Source: Agrobacterium tumefaciens
GTDB taxonomy: Bacteria > Pseudomonadota > Alphaproteobacteria > Rhizobiales > Rhizobiaceae
Assembly (NCBI RefSeq): GCF_005221385.1
Contig: NZ_CP039903.1
Coordinates: 1,550,001 to 1,614,000, forward strand
Direction of reading: 5' to 3'
Length of the DNA: 64,000 bases
Part shown: in pieces, positions 28,841-36,657 of the stretch
Numbering within the stretch: position 1 is the stretch's first letter
How the letters are laid out: every line of letters begins with the position of its first letter
The notes under the pieces: model-generated
Told to the model about the DNA's origin: nothing
Seen by the model: only the letters and a program-made list of their open reading frames with translations
Database searches by the model: none
Position numbers and translations under genes: made by a program

Positions 28841-29322
28841 TGGCCGGCCTGTTGCCTAAAATAATGAAGAGCGCCGTTATGGCGCTTCTTTTTTTCTCGC
28901 TCGCAGGCATTGTTCAGGCTCAGCAACAGACCTTCACGTCCGAGCCACTGACGATCGAAACCGCCTCAGGAAAAAACCACGATTTCACGGCGGAGCTGGC
29001 CCTTAGCAATGCCCAGCGCGAACAGGGGCTGATGTTCCGCAAAGCCATGCCGCTTGAAAGCGGCATGTTGTTCGATTTCGGCCAGGAACGCGACGTGGCC
29101 ATGTGGATGCGCAACACGCTCATCCCGCTCGACATGCTGTTCATCGCCCGCGACGGGCGTATCACCCATATTCACGAAAACGCAGTTCCGCATTCGGAAG
29201 CGATCATCAGCTCCCGTGGTCCGGTTAAATTTGTGCTTGAACTGAATGGCGGCACCGCAAAACGTTATGGCATCAAGCCGGGCGATGTTGTCCGCAGTGG
29301 GCAAATCGGCAACCGGAAATAA
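28840..29322 (+). CDS. exported DUF192 protein
   Basis: 160 residues. A signal peptide is present (VMALLFFSLAGIVQA), and the DUF192 domain shows ALSNAQREQGLMFRKAMPLESGMLFDF and the MWMRNTLIPLDMLFI signature. Function is unknown. The start overlaps the cold-shock gene stop as TGATG. An internal ATG at residue 9 is also possible. A terminator-like hairpin lies within the signal-peptide codons. Confidence 0.88.
   Translation: MAGLLPKIMKSAVMALLFFSLAGIVQAQQQTFTSEPLTIETASGKNHDFTAELALSNAQREQGLMFRKAMPLESGMLFDFGQERDVAMWMRNTLIPLDMLFIARDGRITHIHENAVPHSEAIISSRGPVKFVLELNGGTAKRYGIKPGDVVRSGQIGNRK
28867..28895 (+). terminator. terminator-like hairpin inside the DUF192 coding start
   Basis: AGCGCC (28,870-28,875) and GGCGCT (28,881-28,886) form a six-bp stem around a five-base loop, followed by TC and seven T. 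The structure looks like an intrinsic terminator for the upstream cold-shock gene, yet it lies in the signal peptide codons of DUF192. Confidence 0.45.
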
Positions 29323-29383
29323 TGTTGCCGCGTTATTGCATCTGAATAGTGCCGGACGATGTTTCGCCCGGCTGGTGCAATGC

Positions 29384-29632
29384 TCAGTAAACCGGCTCGA
29401 TATGGCTCAGAATCCGGCAATTGGAGATCGAAGCGGCAAGGTTGATGGCAATATCGATCGCTTCGACCGAATCAGCCGTGCCTTCCAGATAGATCACGTC
29501 GTTTTCAACGCTTGCCGAAATACGCGACTTTTCGAGACCTGATTCGAAGGCCAGAGCCGAGGTGATCGCCTGGCAAACACCCGCCATGCGGTCTCCGAAG
29601 AAGCTTTCCTGAATGCCTGACAAATTGAACAT
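29384..29632 (-). CDS. small BON-like domain protein
   Basis: 82 residues from the ATG at 29,632, which has AAGGAGAA upstream. The segment SRISASVENDVIYLEGTADSVEAIDIAINLAASI resembles a BON fold strand-helix pattern, though shorter than a full domain. No signal peptide is present. Function unknown; the domain call is by eye. Confidence 0.6.
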   Translation of the reverse strand: MFNLSGIQESFFGDRMAGVCQAITSALAFESGLEKSRISASVENDVIYLEGTADSVEAIDIAINLAASISNCRILSHIEPVY

Positions 29633-29843
29633 GTGGGTTCTCCTTCTTATGGACATTACAACGCGCCAGTAGCGGTTTTGTTCATCTCCGGTTCATCATT
29701 CCATTCATCTTCCATTCATCTTGGAAAATTGGAACCCCCCAATCGATCACATTTTAGGTGATCGGGAACCATTTCGTGAGGCGGGCATTACGCGCATGGG
29801 AATGAAAACCGCCATGAAGGCGCGGAAAACAGGGAGGAATGAC

Positions 29844-30113
29844 ATGCTGATTAACAGAACGGAGCCGTGTCACCATGCCTCGTGGATGAAGCCCGTTGCC
29901 ATCCACCTGCCGCTGTGCGTAGCCGTGGAAATCTACAGCCCGCTGGTGGCGCTGGACATGCTGATGTACCGCTGGCCGGAAGAACATGGGCCGGAATATG
30001 AAGAAGCCCGCAGAAACTGCCTCGATGCGATCGCCGGCAGGTGCGACATCGAAAAAGCCCGGGAATCGTTTCTCGTCGCAAGCAGTCACGCACATATTCT
30101 GAACATCCACTAA
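29844..30113 (+). CDS. DUF982 protein
   Basis: 89 residues from the ATG preceded by GGGAGGAATGAC; upstream in-frame starts lack a ribosome site. Motifs PLCVAVEIYSPLVALDMLMYRWPEE and the final helix RESFLVASSHAHIL match the DUF982 family, which is expanded in Rhizobiales and has no known function. Confidence 0.75.
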   Translation: MLINRTEPCHHASWMKPVAIHLPLCVAVEIYSPLVALDMLMYRWPEEHGPEYEEARRNCLDAIAGRCDIEKARESFLVASSHAHILNIH

Positions 30114-30137
30114 AGTTCATGCCATGGTGACGATTGG

Positions 30138-30163
30138 GCCCTTCTCCGCGAAGGGCTTTTCTT
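30138..30163 (+). terminator. intrinsic terminator after the DUF982 gene
   Basis: GCCCTT (30,138-30,143) and AAGGGC (30,151-30,156) form a stem around CTCCGCG and are followed by TTTTCTTT. It lies 25 bases past the DUF982 stop. Confidence 0.7.
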
Positions 30164-30315
30164 TGCGGCACGCCAGATGCTTGAGCGCCGTTTCCCGCAC
30201 CACATAGCCTGCCCGCACTGCCGATGATGACATGTAACTGTCACCTAAACGTTATAATCGGCAAAGACGAATTCCATGGAATCGGTTGGCGGGGTGAACC
30301 GCCGGAAGCTAGGGA

Positions 30316-31473
30316 GTGGAACTGGCCAGCATGGAAACTGTCTTTGCCCTTTGCGCAATTCTGCTGCTTGCCTTCAATCTTCTCGGCATTGTTCTCGCCG
30401 GCTGGCGCCTGAGGCGGCGCGACACGGAAAACGCGCTTGTGCGACAAAAGCCGCCTGTCTCGATCGTGGTGCCCCTGCGCGGCGTGGAAAACTTCACGTC
30501 GCTGACGCTGTCGCGGGCATTTGAACTCGACTGGCCGGATTATGAATTGCTGTTCTGCGTTGCCGATGAATTCGATCCGGTGATTGACGAGGTGCGCCGG
30601 ACGAGCGCCGCCTTCCCGGCGATCCCGGCGCAGGTGCTCCTCGGCGACGACCGTATCAGCGCCAATCCGAAGCTGAACAATTGCGTCAAGGGCTGGCGCG
30701 CCGCCCGGCATGAATGGGTCATCCTTGCCGATTCGAACGTGCTGATGCCGAAATCCTATATTGCGACCATGATGTCGGCCTGGCGGCCGGATAGCGGGCT
30801 GGTCTGCTCGCCGCCCCTCGGCTCACGTCCGGCGGGCTTCTGGGCGCATGTGGAATGCGCCTTCCTCAACGGTTCGCAGGGCCGTTGGCAATATGCCGCG
30901 GAAGCGATCGGCATCGGTTTCGCACAGGGCAAGTCGATGTTGTGGAACAAGCCCTTCCTGGAAGACCACGGCGGCATCCGGGCACTCGCCGCCGAAATCG
31001 CCGAAGACGCCGCCTCGACCAAACTGGTCCGAAACGCCGGCCGCAAGGTGCATCTGGTCTCGCCGCCTTTCGAACAGCCGCTCGGCCAGCGCCACCCCAG
31101 TGAAATCTGGTCGCGCCAGACCCGCTGGGCGCGACTGAGGCGTGTGACCTTCCCGCAATATTTCGCACCGGAAATCCTGACCGGCGCGCTTCCCCCGCTC
31201 CTCCTTGCGCTCGCTGCCGCTGCGATGATGGACATGAACCTCGCCATCACCGCTTTTGCCGTGCTTGCCATCATGTATGTCCCGGAACTGCTGCTCGCAG
31301 CCCTCAACCGCTGGCCGCTATCCCTCCATACGCTGCCTGCCATGATCGCCCGGGATATGATCATGCCCGTCGTCTGGGCCCGCAGCTGGATCGGCAGCGC
31401 AGTGGCCTGGCGCGGCAATGTCATGACAATCGGCACGGCCGAAAGCACATTGGCCGGGCCATCCACAGAATGA
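30316..31473 (+). CDS. ceramide glucosyltransferase (GT21)
   Basis: 385 residues. An N-terminal membrane anchor (ALCAILLLAFNLLGIVLAGW) is followed by a GT-A catalytic domain with VSIVVPLRGVEN, LADSNVLMP (D1-type acidic site) and SRQTRWARLRR, the (Q/R)XXRW signature. Two or three C-terminal hydrophobic segments follow. GT21 enzymes glucosylate ceramide or diacylglycerol; an Agrobacterium homologue makes glycolipids, so a membrane glycolipid role is likely. Confidence 0.88.
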   Translation: MELASMETVFALCAILLLAFNLLGIVLAGWRLRRRDTENALVRQKPPVSIVVPLRGVENFTSLTLSRAFELDWPDYELLFCVADEFDPVIDEVRRTSAAFPAIPAQVLLGDDRISANPKLNNCVKGWRAARHEWVILADSNVLMPKSYIATMMSAWRPDSGLVCSPPLGSRPAGFWAHVECAFLNGSQGRWQYAAEAIGIGFAQGKSMLWNKPFLEDHGGIRALAAEIAEDAASTKLVRNAGRKVHLVSPPFEQPLGQRHPSEIWSRQTRWARLRRVTFPQYFAPEILTGALPPLLLALAAAAMMDMNLAITAFAVLAIMYVPELLLAALNRWPLSLHTLPAMIARDMIMPVVWARSWIGSAVAWRGNVMTIGTAESTLAGPSTE

Positions 31474-31526
31474 ACAGACGCTTATTTGAAGGGGTTACGC
31501 CGTAAAGCTGATGTTTTGCTTTAAAA

Positions 31527-31603
<77 letters not shown>

Positions 31604-31870
31604 CCGAGGCGATGGCTGGGGAATACACGGTTCACCTGAAGTCCGCAACAGGGAAATTCATCTTTGTTCAGCCATTGTCTCGATCAACAGAGCGCGGTGC
31701 TGACGTGGGAAGATCGCCAGGGGAAAGCGAGGGGATAATCATCTTGACTCTCACGGGAAGTCAGTCCATTCCAAATTCAACGTTCCTGACACGATTTGGT
31801 TATTCTATTCAGGTACGTGAAGAATAATCCGGGGTGCCATGCCCCGCCGCCCAACCGGAGCAGTTTCGAC

Positions 31871-32176
31871 ATGTCTGCGAAGATTTACCGCCCTGCAAAA
31901 ACCGCCATGCAATCCGGCACGGCGAAGACCAATGTCTGGGTTCTGGAATTCGACGCCGAAGTTCCGCGCAAGATCGACCCGATCATGGGCTACACCTCCA
32001 GTTCCGACATGAAGCAGCAGGTCAAGCTGACATTCGAGACGCAGGAACAGGCCGAAGCCTATGCACAGCGCAAGGGCATCGAATACCGCGTCATTCTGCC
32101 GAAGGAAGCGACCCGCAAGGTGGTTTCCTACACCGACAATTTCCGTTTCAACCGCACCCAGCCCTGGACGCACTGA
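31871..32176 (+). CDS. NADH dehydrogenase accessory subunit, NDUFS4-like
   Basis: 101 residues, the bacterial form of the ETC complex I subunit conserved region (NDUFS4/AQDQ, 18 kDa). Motifs are NVWVLEFDAEVPRKIDPIMGYTSS, QVKLTFETQEQAEAYAQRKG and the C-terminal NFRFNRTQPWTH. It is a peripheral complex I subunit characteristic of alphaproteobacteria. An upstream in-frame ATG (31,796) is less likely. The preceding 31,604-31,870 gap shows no convincing gene. Confidence 0.92.
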   Translation: MSAKIYRPAKTAMQSGTAKTNVWVLEFDAEVPRKIDPIMGYTSSSDMKQQVKLTFETQEQAEAYAQRKGIEYRVILPKEATRKVVSYTDNFRFNRTQPWTH

Positions 32177-32224
32177 AACACGACGACCAAAGTTTTTGCC
32201 GGAGCATCGATTGCCCGGTGTGAC

Positions 32225-32301
32225 GGCCCCTTAGCTCAACTGGATAGAGCAACTGCCTTCTAAGCAGTAGGTCGCAGGTTCGAGTCCTGCAGGGGTCGCC
32301 A
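32225..32301 (+). tRNA. tRNA-Arg (TCT), presumed transposon attachment gene
   Basis: A 77-base cloverleaf with encoded CCA. The acceptor stem GGCCCCT/AGGGGTC includes one G-T pair, the anticodon stem is ACTGC/GCAGT with loop CTTCTAA (anticodon TCT), and the T arm GCAGG TTCGAGT CCTGC. A Tn7-like element begins 44 bases downstream of its 3' end, so the gene is intact and is the likely site recognised by the element's TniQ protein. Confidence 0.98.
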
Positions 32302-32340
32302 AAAACCAATAAATTAGATATTTCCCTATCCATATTTTTC

Positions 32341-32345
32341 CGACT
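32341..32345. repeat. target-site duplication, left copy (CGACT)
   Basis: These five bases immediately precede the left terminal repeat and are identical to 58,813-58,817 after the right terminal repeat. Confidence 0.9.
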
Positions 32346-32369
32346 TGATTTCGCGGGTTTGGTTTGTCC
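32346..32369 (+). repeat. left terminal inverted repeat
   Basis: It starts TGATTTCGCGG and ends TTGGTTTGTCC. The reverse complement of the right terminus has the same bases except at positions 6, 12 and 13. The core GTTTGGTTTG resembles the second repeat further in, consistent with a TnsB-binding site. Confidence 0.9.
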
Positions 32370-32392
32370 CTGTGCTGACTGGTTGGGGCAAC

Positions 32393-32418
32393 TCGCGGCG
32401 TTTGATTTGGGCATTTCC
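32393..32418 (+). repeat. second left-end repeat (probable TnsB site)
   Basis: TCGCGGCGTTTGATTTGGGC followed by ATTTCC. It matches the left terminal repeat core (TCGCGG-GTTTGGTTTG) and has an inverted copy in the right end at 58,695-58,722 with only small changes. Multiple TnsB-binding repeats at each end are typical of Tn7 relatives. Confidence 0.75.
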
Positions 32419-32573
32419 GGTTTTCCCCACCTTTAGCACCTAATTTCGGTTGGCGCATCGGCGGCGGCGGGTTCCCCGCGACGCGCGCATTTTCCTCTTG
32501 CGTGGCCTGTTTTTACCATTTCCGCACCGGATCAGGATCGCGCGGTCAGTTATGGACAGGTGGCGAGGCAAGG

Positions 32574-33407
32574 CTAAAGACCTTGACCTCGCCCTTTCAG
32601 AAAGCTGTCAAAGTGCAGTAGCACCTCATTGAATTTCTGGGTCTGCTCCCAATGTGGGGCATGACCGGCATTCTGGATACGGATCGGCTTTCCGCCCCAA
32701 ACGTTCGCAAAATGGAGGCTGTCGATGTAGTCTAAATTGACGACTGCATCGTCCTCACCGTTTATGATCGCAAGAGGGATCGTCGACGTCTCAGCCGTGT
32801 GCCGCTGATTGCTGCCCTCCCCGGCAACGGCAGCTTCGATCATATATTGGCGAGCTAGGCCATCTGTTCGGCGAACGGCACCAAGAAAGAATTGATCATC
32901 AGATGCGCCGCGCCCCAAAGCGAGCTCGACAACCATGCCGATTTGCTGCTCGGTCAAGATTGCGCTCCCCGTATATGCCATCTCCGGGGTCGGCTTAAAT
33001 CCGGCTTGCAGCCCATCAAGGTTGTTCGCGATTGGCGGGGTACCGAAAATCAAAGCGCCGTCGACAGAGGCCTCTCTTGCAAGCATTTCGAGGACGACAT
33101 GGCCACCTAACGAGTGTCCGACGGCGACAAACCTATCGACGCTCAAGTCTTTCAAAGCTTCAAGCAGTGCGTCCGCGTAACCGGGAATGCTGTAGGTACG
33201 TCTAGGGTCGACTGCATTTCCAGAGGCACCATGTCCGGGAAGATCGAATGCTATGACACGTCGTAGGCCTACCAACGCCGAAATCTGTGGTTCGAACGAC
33301 TCCTTGCAAACGGAGTTTGCGTGGATCATCACCACAGGGATACCTGTCCCTGCCGTATCGATAAAAGCGATAGACCCGTGGCTGGTTTCTATTACCTGGT
33401 TGGACAT
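32574..33407 (-). CDS. alpha/beta hydrolase
   Basis: 277 residues; ATG at 33,407 gives the usual start (MSNQVIETSHGSIAFIDTAG), while an ATG 11 codons earlier is also open. The catalytic triad is visible: nucleophile in GHSLGG (about residue 95), acid in INGEDDAVVN, His in GHAPHWE. It is a soluble hydrolase of unknown substrate. It is the first cargo gene inside the left end of the transposon and is separated from qatD by about 430 bases (33,408-33,834) in which I see no convincing gene. Confidence 0.85.
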   Translation of the reverse strand: MSNQVIETSHGSIAFIDTAGTGIPVVMIHANSVCKESFEPQISALVGLRRVIAFDLPGHGASGNAVDPRRTYSIPGYADALLEALKDLSVDRFVAVGHSLGGHVVLEMLAREASVDGALIFGTPPIANNLDGLQAGFKPTPEMAYTGSAILTEQQIGMVVELALGRGASDDQFFLGAVRRTDGLARQYMIEAAVAGEGSNQRHTAETSTIPLAIINGEDDAVVNLDYIDSLHFANVWGGKPIRIQNAGHAPHWEQTQKFNEVLLHFDSFLKGRGQGL

Positions 33408-33834
33408 GCCACCCTGCCGAATCTGTTCGTCAGAAATCAACAGTTCCGAACGTGGCCGTCAAGCCACGCGGCCACACGCTCGGATATGCCTTCATCTTTT
33501 CGTTTGCACGTTGACTTTCAGGGTGAGGAAAGTGTGCAGATACGGACCGCATTTTGATGCTGGCCGAAGCAGGATGGTCCTCGCGGCTGGTGCGTCTTGG
33601 TTCGTCTTCCTTATAAACGGAGCTGGAGCCTGTTATTGCGCGCGGGCTGCTCGCGTAGATGGCCAGCCGTTGATGGGAGCTGGAGCGCCGTCGCAAACAC
33701 GTGATCTTGACAGTTGATGCGTTCGGACCCTTTCTCGCTAGTGACGCCTTCTCCATGCTGGCTGTAGCCGACAATCAGCTCTGGGTAACGGGCTCACAGG
33801 ATTTACAAAGAGTCTTTGCCGCAGGCGATCTAGC

Positions 33835-34590
33835 TCAAGCCGTCCCAAGTTTTAACGATTCAGCGTTACCGCCAAGTCTCCTGAGATTAGCCTGCAGTTG
33901 GCGACATGTCTCAGTTTCGTCGCAATCCCACAGCCTCGATAATGCTATCAGCGTCTCGGTTACTGCGCCCGTGGGATAATGATCTCCTGGGGTCGAAACA
34001 AACGGAGCGTCTGTTTCGGTCAGAATCCTGTCCCTTGGAATCCTATTAATGAAAGCAGCCGCCCTCCTACTCTTTAACATTGGCAGGCCCACCGAGAACC
34101 AAGCCCCAATATCGACGGCTCTGTCGGCGTGCGTCAAAGGCCCTGAGAACCAGTGAAGGATGGCAACACCAGCATCACGCCGTTTTCCCAAGGCTTCAAT
34201 TACTTCCCCACTTGCATGTCTGCTGTGGATCGACATCACACGACCTCCGATATTCGCGCATGCATGGAGAATTTCGTCGAAAACTTCCTTTTGCAGCTTG
34301 AGGTGCTGCGCATGTTCGTCACCGCCGTCAATCCCAATCTCACCGACATAACGTGTCTCGCCGAGCAGCCGTCGGAATAAACCGAGTTCCCCGTGGCGTT
34401 CGGACACCAGCTGCGGATGAAGACCTAGAGCCGTTCTGATCCGCTTCCGTCCCTTCGCGAGTTGCGCCGTCCTTGGAAACGCCTTGGGAGTGTTCGTCAC
34501 GGACAGCACGTAAGTTCCTGAACGTTCAATCTCATCGGCGACACGCTCAGGCATCGGAAACAGGTCTACATGGCAATGGAAGTCGATCAC
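33835..34590 (-). CDS. qatD: QatD, TatD-like metallo-hydrolase of the Qat defence system
   Basis: 251 residues of the TatD fold. The metal-binding HxH is at the N-terminus (MIDFHCHVDLFP), with later ligands in YVGEIGIDGG, MSIHSRHASGEV and LTETDAPFV. The start overlaps qatC as ATGA. The order KAP ATPase, QatB, QueC-like protein, TatD is the known anti-phage Qat layout. It probably acts as a nuclease-like effector or processing enzyme in that system. Confidence 0.9.
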   Translation of the reverse strand: MIDFHCHVDLFPMPERVADEIERSGTYVLSVTNTPKAFPRTAQLAKGRKRIRTALGLHPQLVSERHGELGLFRRLLGETRYVGEIGIDGGDEHAQHLKLQKEVFDEILHACANIGGRVMSIHSRHASGEVIEALGKRRDAGVAILHWFSGPLTHADRAVDIGAWFSVGLPMLKSRRAAAFINRIPRDRILTETDAPFVSTPGDHYPTGAVTETLIALSRLWDCDETETCRQLQANLRRLGGNAESLKLGTA

Positions 34591-35906
34591 GTCCCGAACC
34601 CTTGAGTCTTGAGATAGGCTGCGACCTCCTCAAGACCTCGTTTGTGGACGCCGAACCAATTTTCGCGTTCTATCGGATCGAACGGCAAGGGTCCACTCGC
34701 GATAGCACGCTGTTTGAGGCTGCGCTCGTCGCGGGCTGTCGCCACGAGCATGGCCATTACATCATCGCGGATGTCAGGCCGATCCCATAGTTTTCCCAAA
34801 TCAGGGAACTGATAGGGCGTGGTATCTGTGACGCCGGCTTTGGCAAAGGCCGCACGCCTAATCAGGCAAGGAACGCAGTGCCCGCATTGTTTGCTCTTAC
34901 GCTTCCACTTTCCGCAAGAGACCGTGGATACGGAGGCGCGGGCGACCTCGTCATTAGGCAGCATCTCGCAAAGCATTTCTCCCTTAGTCATGTGCCGATA
35001 TCGGTTTTGCAGGCGGACTGGAATGCCGACTTTGTCGAGAACAGTCTGGATTTGCGAAAGGAAGTTCGGATGTGTCGTCCGTGTGCTATGCGAGCCGACA
35101 CGACGACGCGTGAGCGGTGCATTTAAGGCGATGAAGCCATTCTCGGGCACGAACAAATCGACTACTCCGGCAGATGGTTTTTTCGCCAAGACTGCGTTGG
35201 CAGCCACGATGCCGTAGGCTAGGAACCCAAGACTTCGCGTCCGCATGCTGGTGTCGTTTGTGTTCTGGCCGCTGAACACGGGATTTGCGTTCGCGGCGAA
35301 CCGGGGAAGCATCTTTCCAAGACGCGGCGCAAGGTAGTCCTGGTAACTTTGATCGCCTCTGTAGGAGTGGCTTACTAGCAACGGCGTCCGCCCTTCGTCG
35401 GCGAGACGGCGAGCACCGAGGAGGCTGTCAAGCCCGCCCGAGAACAGGCAGGTGCAATCTGCCGATCCGATTGCTACGTGCTTTCTTAGCCTAAAAATCT
35501 CCCTCTTGGATGGGGGCTCTATCCCACCGTCCCTAAACGACAGCGTCCAGCGATCCCCGCTGAGAAAATTCAGGGCATGCTCAAGGTCAGTCACCACGGC
35601 CTGCCACGCATCGGGACGCGCGAGGGGTATTTCCAAGAGGAACTCGCGCGTCCAACCGTTCGCTGAGAAGATTTCACGGCTGACGAAGGTATCCGCCGCA
35701 ACTACGGCGAGCGCGATGGACAGGAAGTCGAACGCCTTGATGTCGACAGGAACAGCGAGCCGTGCGACGGCCACCTCCAGACTCCCGCCGATCGAACCAG
35801 TTCCCAGCCGCACAGGGCGCTTGCCATAGAGAAAGACTTGCTTCGTGCCATCCTTATCCATAGCGGGAATCTGGGTATCGTCGACGTGGAAAACGAGTTT
35901 ATTCAT
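34587..35906 (-). CDS. qatC: QatC, QueC-like protein of the Qat defence system
   Basis: 439 residues. The PP-loop SGGLDS is at about 156-161. A cysteine cluster near residue 335 (CGKWKRKSKQCGHCVPC) matches the zinc site of QueC, the preQ0 synthase of queuosine biosynthesis. An N-terminal domain of about 150 residues is not found in QueC. Setting in an operon with qatA, qatB and qatD, not with que genes, points to defence. The start overlaps qatB by 8 bases. Confidence 0.9.
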   Translation of the reverse strand: MNKLVFHVDDTQIPAMDKDGTKQVFLYGKRPVRLGTGSIGGSLEVAVARLAVPVDIKAFDFLSIALAVVAADTFVSREIFSANGWTREFLLEIPLARPDAWQAVVTDLEHALNFLSGDRWTLSFRDGGIEPPSKREIFRLRKHVAIGSADCTCLFSGGLDSLLGARRLADEGRTPLLVSHSYRGDQSYQDYLAPRLGKMLPRFAANANPVFSGQNTNDTSMRTRSLGFLAYGIVAANAVLAKKPSAGVVDLFVPENGFIALNAPLTRRRVGSHSTRTTHPNFLSQIQTVLDKVGIPVRLQNRYRHMTKGEMLCEMLPNDEVARASVSTVSCGKWKRKSKQCGHCVPCLIRRAAFAKAGVTDTTPYQFPDLGKLWDRPDIRDDVMAMLVATARDERSLKQRAIASGPLPFDPIERENWFGVHKRGLEEVAAYLKTQGFGT

Positions 35907-36657
35907 CGTAGCTCTCCCATTCCCGCCAGACCTCGGTGACGGCCTCGCGCATAAAGCGATGGACGTCCGCTTGCGTCATGTCTTTCGCCCCTTCCAGTCG
36001 GGGTCCTAAGTTTTTGTCAACCACCACGCGGATTACTTCGAGCAATTCGGCCTCCGCTTCAGGTGTCCGCTGTTCATCGGGAGCGTTTGCCCATGATCCA
36101 CCGACCTCCTCCACGATCTCCTGGAAGACCGATTGAGAGAGATACTCGCCGAGGATGCGGTTTATGGCCTCGGCGTCCAACTGGCCCGGGTCGAACTCGC
36201 CCTCGCCAAGAACTTCCAACATGGCCTCGTCGATCGCCGCGCGAATCCGATCGTTATCACCGTTTTCAGGCGCAAGAGCTTCCGCAAGCCGCTGGCATAC
36301 GACGTCAAGAGCCTGTCCTTCGAGCGACGCTCGCGACAGGCCTTTTTCTGCCGCCGCTACACCATCGCCGCCCAAAGAATTCAGGACGTCGTAAAGCTGG
36401 CCGCCTGTCGTATATACGGAGCCGAAGCGCCTTGGCCCCACGCCGCTGCCGCCGGTCGATGTCCTAGCGTAATGTCCAAGCGATCTACGGAGATCGCCGG
36501 ATTCACCACCCTTCAGGTACTTTCCGAACGATGTCCTGAACGCCTGGAAGCGTTTAGGAGGTGCAGGAGGAATGGGTGCGCCGGGCTGGTCGTCAGCCCA
36601 CGCTGGCACCATCGGCTGGTTCGAGCCGGACCCTTTCGAAGATGCTGACGTCCCCAC
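35899..36657 (-). CDS. qatB: QatB, Qat defence system component
   Basis: 252 residues starting at a GTG (GTGGGGACGTCAGC) that overlaps the qatA stop by one base (TAGTG). A Ser/Gly/Pro-rich start is followed by RFGSVYTTGGQLYDVLNSLGG and an acidic helical C-terminus. QatB proteins have no recognised catalytic domain and are identified here by size and by position between qatA and qatC. Confidence 0.85.
   Translation of the reverse strand: MGTSASSKGSGSNQPMVPAWADDQPGAPIPPAPPKRFQAFRTSFGKYLKGGESGDLRRSLGHYARTSTGGSGVGPRRFGSVYTTGGQLYDVLNSLGGDGVAAAEKGLSRASLEGQALDVVCQRLAEALAPENGDNDRIRAAIDEAMLEVLGEGEFDPGQLDAEAINRILGEYLSQSVFQEIVEEVGGSWANAPDEQRTPEAEAELLEVIRVVVDKNLGPRLEGAKDMTQADVHRFMREAVTEVWREWESYDE

Noticed and set aside
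33430..33774. 114-residue minus-strand ORF between the hydrolase and qatD
   Set aside because: It overlaps the hydrolase start, is rich in Ser/Arg and lacks a ribosome site or domain.
34587..35906. Queuosine biosynthesis gene queC
   Set aside because: The protein has a 150-residue extra N-terminal domain and lies between qatB and qatD; no other que gene is nearby.
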